Assembly (NCBI RefSeq): GCF_000485595.1
Contig: NW_014577203.1
Span: 5,849 to 26,310 of the forward strand
Direction of reading: 5' to 3'
DNA: 20,462 nucleotides
From: Priapulus caudatus
Lineage: Eukaryota; Priapulida; Priapulimorpha; Priapulimorphida; Priapulidae
Part shown: positions 8,700 to 17,600 of the stretch, piece after piece
Layout: each line of letters starts with the position of its first letter
How positions within the stretch are numbered: position 1 is the first letter of the stretch
Program-made: the position numbers and the translations under genes
Notes under the pieces: generated by a model
What the model was told of the DNA's origin: nothing
What the model saw: the letters and a program-made list of their open reading frames with translations, nothing else
The model's database searches: none

Positions 8700-11600
8700 A
8701 AGAGATAGAGAGAGAGAGACAAAGAGAGAGAGAAAGAGAGACAACGAGAGAGAGAGAGACAACGAGAGAGAGAAAGAGTGCGAAAGAAGGGTCGGAGGAG
8801 AGTGAGAAACAGCGTTCGCACCGCAGCTGCACTTACTGTACGCGGGAAGCTGTGGCGTCCCCTGCCCGGGTGCCGACTGGCCCGCGGCAGCTGCCTGCGC
8901 TTGCTCCTGTGGCGCTGAGGGGGCCTGAGGTTGGGCCGGTGGTATGTTTTGCCGGGGAGTGACTGGCGGTGTCGCCACTTGTCCCTGCGCGGCGGCGGCG
9001 GCGGCATTTGTTGGAGCGGTCGGGGGAGGTGGCCGAGGGGGAGGTTGCTGACTGGCCGCTACGTAACAACAGCACACGGTGAATGTAGCAAACCAAGTGA
9101 GAAATTACTCCCGTTGAAAACACGCAGGGCCATGCGATAAATATTCATGCGTGCGCAAACGTTAGGCTCCAGTGCGACTGGCCACACGCGAACTCTGAAG
9201 AGCATGCACTAAAAAAATACAAATTACCTTCACGAAGTCAAAACTGCAATTGGAAAAAACTTCCGCGGCATAAAGTCAACGCAGATGCAAAACTGAAATC
9301 ACGACAGCAGCAGCACATGTACACTGATCGCTTAGCACGATGTAGCAGCAGAATAAACTTCATGGTAAAGGTCTTTGTCTTTGTTAGACATTTCTCTTTA
9401 TCCCAGCCATCAAGTAAGCCTGCTGGTACATGTGCTAGGAACCAACTTTATATTGGGTTACACTTAATGGCTGTCACACTGTTAGTATCAAGAGCATGTA
9501 GAGATCATGTGCTATATTTTGCTAAAAGTTTACGTGATCTGTATAGTGCGTGTGTGTGTGTGTGGATGTGCGTGTGTGCGTATCTCTCTCTCTCTCTCTC
9601 TCTGTGTGCGTGCGTGCGTGCGTGCGTGCATGCGTGCGCGTGCACGCGCGTGTGTGTTTCTGTGCTCGTGTTTAGTTATACATCTATGTCTAACGCCGGA
9701 CACCATTTCATCATAGTTGTACAAGCAGATATCTGACTCACGTACGCACAACTACATCAAATATCACATCGATGCGAATCACTCTCGCTTTTAGATAAAA
9801 GCAGGCGTGTGTGTGGTGGGCACAACCCTAAGCTGCGCTGCATTACTAGTTGGTTAACTCATTCACACAACTGGCAGGTTAACAAAGCTGGGACGACACA
9901 CACACACAGACGGAGACAGAGACACAGGGAAATTTACGGGCGCCCGTTTTACATCTACCAGTCAACATCGAGTTTGCGGTAAACGCCCGTCCCTGAAACA
10001 AAAGACGAGGCGATTGCCAGTGTAAATAATGTGCCAGTGTGCCAGTGTGCCAGTGTGCCAAATGTGCCAGTGTAAATAAACGTCAAGCTTCGGCGCAAAC
10101 AAATATGTGTCACTCCACACGCTAGGTGCTACTCTTAGTAACGGACGTATATTAGGGATTGCGAAGGTACAGCGTCAATCGACTTGGACATGGCATGTCC
10201 ATGGATCAACCTCGACGACCATTGGTCACCGAACAGTTGCACACAAGGCAGGATACACAAGGCAGGATCACATTGGAGGCCGTATTTTTACAGTTTAGTG
10301 ATATGATCGAGCAAATTTCGACACCCAACGCTCCTTCCTCCCCCTCACCACGCACCCACGACTCCTCCTTTCACCCATCCTCTCTCCCTCACGCACGCAA
10401 CACTCCTTTCTCCCTCCCTCATGCACCCAACACTCATTCCTCCCCTCCTCCCTCCTTTCCCTCCACCCTCCGTCGAGCACACACCCAGACCACCCTCAAC
10501 CACACAAACCGCATCAAACTGAAGTCACTATCACATCACAACAAGACAGCGCCAAGCATCCCGGCCGTTGTCGCCGATCGACGGCGTCCCCTAGCGAGAA
10601 ATCGACCGCTACCTTCGTGGTGGCGGGGCGGTTTCGGCGGCGCAGCCGACGGCTGGCTGGCGATGGCCTGCTGAAGGTCCTTCATCAGGTCCTCCTTCTC
10701 CATCTTGCGCGCAAAGCAGAAGTCCTTCGTCTTGTTCTGGTGCTTCAGGAGGATCTCGGTCAGGTCGTTGTAGAACTGCGAACGAGCGGTGAGGCGAGGA
10801 GCGGCCGATTAATGTGGAGAGGACGGTTCGCCGATGTAAAATTGTGTCAAGTGGTCACGCCATCATTGTTGTCGTAGTCATCATCATCATCAGAGTCGTC
10901 ATCGTCACCGAAGCAAATTGACGTTAAGTGGTCTCGCCATCGTCGTCGTCGTCATCGTCGTCGTCGTCGTCGTCATCATCATCATCATCATTGTCACCAT
11001 CGTTATCGCCATCATCATCATCATCATCATCATCATTATCACAATTGTCACCAAAGTAAATTCAGGTTTAGTGGTCTCACCGGCATCATCACCATCATCA
11101 CCGTCAAATTCACGATTAGTGGCGTCACCACCGTCACCACCATCGTCATCTTCACCATCATCGTTGACGAATCCTCCTCACCTTGGTTCCTTCCTTAAGG
11201 TTGCTGGTTAACTCCATAAAGGCATCGAACGCTGCAGCCAGATCCCTCATCACCTCCTCGCGCTTCGCCGCGCTCTGATTGGACGACTTCTGATTGCAGA
11301 ATTCCGTGTTTGCGCGCTGAAAGGTCGTACATCATGCGTTAGTATTGCTACATATGCACATATATATCGATGAGAATTTATAAATTAAAAAATAGAATTC
11401 CGTGTTTGCGTGCTGAAAGATCGTACAGCCGCCATCGCGCGTGAGTATTGCTAGATATACATATAGATTGCTAGATATATATCGATGAAAATTTATAAAT
11501 TCAAAAATAGGATGAGATGTCAATTTTTTTATTATTTATTATGAAAAATTGGACACCTCATTCTCTTATTACATTTACATATTTTCATCTATATCTTCAT

Positions 11601-14600
11601 GGGTTTCAATTTGTCATTACAAGACCGTGTCGTCGCTGCGTCGTTTGTACATTGACGGTGTACGGGTGCGCATAGATTTTTTACCTATTACTACTTTTTA
11701 CTATTTTTTACGTTTATCTACCTGTGCATTGCCATGTATGTGTGCCACATAGGACATGTCATGTGCATGTACCTGTACACTGACATACGTTTTTTATCTA
11801 TTACTACTATTTACATTTACCTACCTGTACATTTCCCATCAGCTCCTCCTGTCTGCGAACACTGTCCACCACCTGCTTCTGCAGGGGGCCATACGTGCTG
11901 CTCAGGTCCGAGAACGAGATGCTCTCTTCGTTAATGGCGCCATCTGCCGCCAAAGCCGCCAGGAACCTTTGCTCTGAAAAAAAATGGCCGCACGGTCGTC
12001 TATGAGCACTAATACTGGTGAGCAAACAAGTGAACAATTGAAGAGACCAGCGAAGCGACTAGAAAAGAGACTAGTGAACTACAAGTGAAAGGCGATTAAA
12101 ATACTACATTTGATATTTTGCAGACAATGTATACGTAACTATTTCAAACTATGCATCATAAACGGGCAGTTAATTTGGATTAAAACACACCAATATTTTG
12201 CAGACAAATGTATGTGCAACTATTTCATAGTACTGTAGTAAGCATCGTACACAGACAGCTAATTTGGCACAGATAAACAGTCCACGGCCAGGCTTATGTA
12301 GCACTTGGGGACCAAGAGGATAAGAAGAAGAAGAAGAAACACCTGTGAACGAACCATACATAAATTCCTCGAATCAGATGACAAGGCATCCCTCTGTAAT
12401 ACGTCTGAACAACCAGAACTGACTGTTACATACGTTAGACGACGTGTCAGTATATACCCTACCCATGTTTGACTTGGCATCTTTGATTTCGCCTTCAATT
12501 GCATCTCTCTCTGCCTTGATGGTCTCCACTTGCTCCATGTGGCTTCGCAGTTCAACGACGATGGGGCTGTTTTGCAGGGAACCACCGACACTAGCATGTG
12601 GAATGGCTTTCTGTATTTCAGCCTAGAATTGATGGAGATCGATATGTCGTATGAAAGCTGGCGTGTAGGCAAAATTTTGTAATGTTGAATTAAAATTTTT
12701 TCCCGAGTTAACGCTCAAAAGCCATAACTATCAAATTACTTCTAGCTTGCCAGAGCTAGTTATAGCTCTATTTGGCCCTCTGTCAAAAACGAAACGGCAC
12801 ATAATTTTTTAGGCAGGCGTATCATGCTGTTAGGCTCCTACACTCACCTCGCTCTGTGACAGCAGGCGTATTCATGCTGCTATGCTCCTACACTCACCTC
12901 GCTCTGAATATGAATGCAGGCAGTATTCATCGATGCTGCTTATGCTTCGACTATCACTCACCTCGCTCTGAGTGACAGCAGGCGTAATCATGTGCTAGAT
13001 GCTCCTACATCACTCTGCTTCTGGGGGCTTTGCTAGCAGGTCGTTCATTCATGCTGCTATGCTCTACCACTCACCCTCTTGGCTCCTGGTCGCGCGACAA
13101 CAGAAGGCTGACGGGCGTATCATCCTGCATCGCTTGCTTCCCTCACCTTCGCTCTGTCGAGAGCAGTGTCACATCAGCTGGCATGTTCCAATCCACACTC
13201 ACTGCGCATCTGCGAAGCGCAGGCGCTCTCATCAGTAGCTGCTACTTAGCGCTGCTCCACTCACCTCGCTCTTGTTCGACGTGCGGCGATCTCATCGCTG
13301 CACGCGCTATAATAGCTCCGAATGCGAAGATCGCACGAGCTCGCTCATGTGACAGCAGGATGTTATCCTGGCATGCTGCTGAATGCATCGATTGAGGCAC
13401 TCCCTCTCGGACTCGCTGTGACAGTGACAGTTGCGTATCAGCTGCAGTCATGATCTACCACTTCAGGCGCTACGCTCTGTTGACCGGCAGGCTTATTCAT
13501 CGATGAGATGGCTATGCTTCTCAGTCACGCCTCGTGACGTGACGTGATGAGACGAGGCGACACAGTCGCCACAAAAGACCACACACACACACAACCACCC
13601 CAACACACATCACACAACCACAGCGCCGCGGCGCGCGCAAACGCACACACACAAACCACACACACACACCACCACCGTAATTATTATATATAGCTATTCA
13701 AATCTATATGTATATCATGTTTATTTGCTTCTTATATTTTACAACATTCATTACCCGTGCGCTCTAGTAGAACACACGCAGGCGAGTATCGAGTGCTGCT
13801 ATGCTCCCACACTCACTATCTTCTTCTCTCTGTGAGCTTATTCGACCAGCGCACGCTAGCTAGGAGTCAACCAGCTTCGAGAGTATCTTGAGGTTCCAGG
13901 GTGTGCTTATCCAGCACTTGCCAGCGTGGGCTTGTTACCTTTAACTAGACATGCCTCGCTTAGATCCCTCCGGTGTTAACCTCCGTGTTGATAGCACGAG
14001 TTTTCAAGTGCTGTCATCTTGCTCACGATCGTCGGGCTGCTTATTGTCGTCGCGCTAGCATCGCTCGTGTGGTCGTCCGGAACAACCGCATACCGTCAGA
14101 CTGTACTTTCGATCACAGACCATTTCCGCCTCAGGCCTTTTTTTTCTTCGTCAAGTACGATAGCCCGTCAGTGGCGCTATGCTCTACTCGCAGCGTCTAA
14201 GAACTTTTCGCGGATCGTTTTCTTTAAGGTCATAGACTGTTATGTGTTACGCCTTTTTCACTCACCTCGCTCTGTGACCAGAGGCGGTATTGGTATCAAC
14301 GACAATGGGGGGCCTGCAGTCAGCATGGCCTCCTAGGCCAGAGCTTCCAGCTCATACAGCTCCAGCCAGGTGCGCGTCCTGCTGATGCAAGAGTTGTCTC
14401 TGCTGCCTATGCTCCTACACTCGACTCGGCTTGTGACAGCACGGAGCACTATCATCATGCTGCTATTGCCTCCTACACTCACCCCTACTGTTACGGCAGT
14501 GGGTCATCCATGCTCTGCCTATGCTACCTTACACTCACCTCGGCGTTCGTTGTTACAGCCGGGGTATCATGGCTGCTCATGCCTTCTCACTAGCCTCCCG

Positions 14601-17600
14601 CTCCTGTGGCACAGCAGGCGTTATCACATGACGCTTACTTGCGTCCCTACCGACTCACGTCCTCGCTCGGTGTGGTGGACGGCAGGCGTATTCTGCTGCT
14701 GCCTTGCGGCTACTTACGAGTTTACGCCTCTCGCTGATTGGCTGCTGACAGCAGGGTATCATCGCTGGCATATGCTCTTACACTCAGCGTTTTTCGCTCC
14801 TGATTTACATGAGCGCGCGTCAGCTATCGCGATTGTCATCATAAAGTGCTATCGCTCTCTATACAGCTCAACCTCGCTCTGTGAACAGCGAGGAATTAGA
14901 TTAGGTTCATCCAGTGCTGGCTCATCAATTATAGCGCACGCTTACCTTCTTTCAAACCTCAGCATTTTCTTTTGTCCCCATTGACCATCTGAGCCAAGGG
15001 ATGATATCATGCATGTGTCATTGTCCTACACTCACCTCGCTCATGTGGCGTTGCGTATGATGACGCTTAATGCTCTACACTCACCTCGCTCTTGTGAAGC
15101 AGGCGTTATCATGCTGCTATCTCGCTACAGTGCTTTCAGCTTTTGTGACCTGCAGAGTACGTTTCTGCATGCTGCTATTTGGGCGTCTACATCCCTCGCT
15201 CTGGTGGACCGGCCGAGCTTGGCGGCCACGGGGAGCGGCCGGTGATTTTGAGTGTCGTGACTATGCTCCTACACTCATCGTGCGCTGAATGGACATTTGG
15301 CAAGGCGCTAGTATCACTGCTGCTTATGCTCCTACACTCATTCGCTCCTGGCAGCAGGCGTATCATGCTGCTATGCTCCCTACATCACTTCGTCTCTCCG
15401 ACTCCCCCCAGACGGCACCAGCTTCGGCCGTGGTCCTTGGCGACCGTTTCGGGCCGACGCTGCTTCTTTACACAGCTCGTGACTGTGCTGGGTTTGCTTT
15501 AATGCGTCACCTCTTCACTCGCTTCGTGCGGCCTCGCTGTCGCAGCAGCTTTGCGGCGTTATATCATGACTTTGGCTCTGGCCTACCTCAGCTCACTCGC
15601 TACTCGGCTCGACACCGCCCGCGCCCGTGGGTCGGTAAGCTCCATTATGTTGAGTGCTTTTGCGCTATGCTCTACAACTGCCCCCTGCGTTCTGCGTGTG
15701 TGACAGCGAGCGCCGGTATTGGTGTCGCTGGGATGCCTCCTAGGACTCACTCCGCTTCTGGGTGGAACAGCAAGCGTATCTCAGTGTTTGCTTGCTTCTA
15801 CCGTCACTTTCGCTCTCGCGACACGCAGGGTTTCGTTATCCATGCTGGGCTATTGCTCTACATTACACTCTCGCTTCTTGCTGTCGCGCAGCGTATCATC
15901 ATTGCTGCTATGCTCCCTCGGCTCTTTAACCTCGCTCGGTGTTGACAGCAGGCGCGTTCATATGTTCATGCTTTGTTTGCTTCCTACACCTGCGCACTCG
16001 CTCTGCTCGAAGCAGGCGTATGTCATGCTGCTATGCTCCTACAATCATCGTTCGCTCGGCTGTGGAAGCAGGGATTCGTCTTTTTTCATTCATGGGTGCT
16101 ATGTCGGTACACTTCACCTGCGCTTCGGGCTTTGACGCGGCATAGGCATTTGTATCTTCGCCTGCTATGCTGCGTGTACTCACTCACCTGGACTGGTGCT
16201 CGTTTAGCAGGCAGCGTTCTACAGTCATGCTGGGCTATGCTGCCTACCCTCACCTCGCTCTGCTTTACCGCCAGGCGTATCATTTGCTGCTACGCCGTCC
16301 TACTCACCTCGCCTCTGGCGACAGCAGGCGTGTCATCTGCTTGCTGTATGCTCCTCCTACTCACTCTCGGGTCGGCAGTGTGACAGCAGCGGCCGAGTCT
16401 CATTGTGCGTATGCGTGGCGGCCTGACACTCACTCGCTTTCGTGCTGATGTCAGCCGAGGGTATCATGCTGGCTTGTCTAACACTCACCTTCGCTCTGTG
16501 AGGCTGAGGCGTGTTTCAATTAGTGCTGCTTGCTCCTACAGCTCAGCCTCGCTCTCGTGCGTTGACAGCAGTGGCGCATTCAGTGCGCGGTGCTCTGCTC
16601 CTCCTCACTCTCGCTCTTGTGCAAGCAGGCGTATATCGTAGCTGCTATGCGCTAACGTGGGCAATCACCTCGGTCTTGTGACAGCACGGCGTATCATGCT
16701 GTATGCTTCGGTACATGACTCGTCTCCATGTGACAGCTAGGCGTATCATGCTGCCTTATGCTCCTACACTCACTCCGCTTCTGGCGCAGCATGGCGCTAT
16801 CATGTTGCTGATGCTCCTACCTCACTCGCTCTGTGACAGCAGGATTCATGCTGTATGCTCCTACACTCAGCCTCGCGCTTCGCTGTGAGCAGCAGGCGTA
16901 ATCATGCTCTAGTCCTAATTTTGGATCTTCGGATCACTTCGGCTGGCGCTGTGGATAAACGCAGGCGTTCATTGCTGGCTTAGGGTGTCTTTTCACTCAC
17001 CTCGCTCTGTGAGGCAGGCCGATAATCATTCTGCCTTTGGCTATGCTCCTGGCATTCGTCACTCGCTCTGTGACGGCAAGGCGTTTCATCTGCTGCTATG
17101 CCCTCCTTTACACTCATACCTCGCTACTGTGACAGCAGGGTATCATGCTGCTATGTCTCCGACACTCACCTCGCTCTGCGCCGCAGGGTATCATGGATGC
17201 TGGGCTTGCTCCTTGATTGCCTCGGCGCTCGGTGTGACAAGCAGGTGCCGTTCTATTGCTTGCATATGCTCCTACACTCACTCGCTCTGTGACAGCAGGT
17301 GTATCATTCATGCGCCTATGCTCTACATCACCTACGCTCTGCCTGACGCAGGCCGTCTCATGTCGGCGTTGCTTCGCGTGCTCTGCTCCAGCGCACGACG
17401 CCGTCCGCCGGTACTCTGCGTTGAATCAGGGATCGTCTGGAACTTGCTGGCCTCGGCGCGCAGCGGTCGGTGAGCATTAGCCCGACGGCTTGTGCGCGTC
17501 CACCCGGCGCGGCGACGCACTGCTGAGCAGCACGCTGTTTCGTCCGCTGTCTGTTATTCCCTTCGTTAAGCTGCCTAACCGATTTGCAATAGTAGTAATG

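Noticed and set aside
8559-9077. 172-residue minus-strand open frame as a single protein
   Set aside because: The upper part is ALIX exon i. Below the donor at 8836 the frame runs into the intronic GA/CT repeat (Ser/Leu runs), so the frame is not one coding unit.
14370-16641. Several plus-strand open frames of 60-218 residues
   Set aside because: All lie in the 49-bp array. Their translations repeat phrases such as CYAPTLTSL and MLLHSPRS, so they are the minisatellite read in different frames and joined by indels.
12812-17332. CRISPR-like array
   Set aside because: Units are contiguous 49-bp tandem copies without unique spacers, in an animal intron.
17333-17582. Exon d as evidence that ALIX is a pseudogene
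   Set aside because: Ten other exons are intact with perfect phases and splice sites, and the damage is confined to the stretch of indel-rich sequence. Poor consensus is the simpler explanation.
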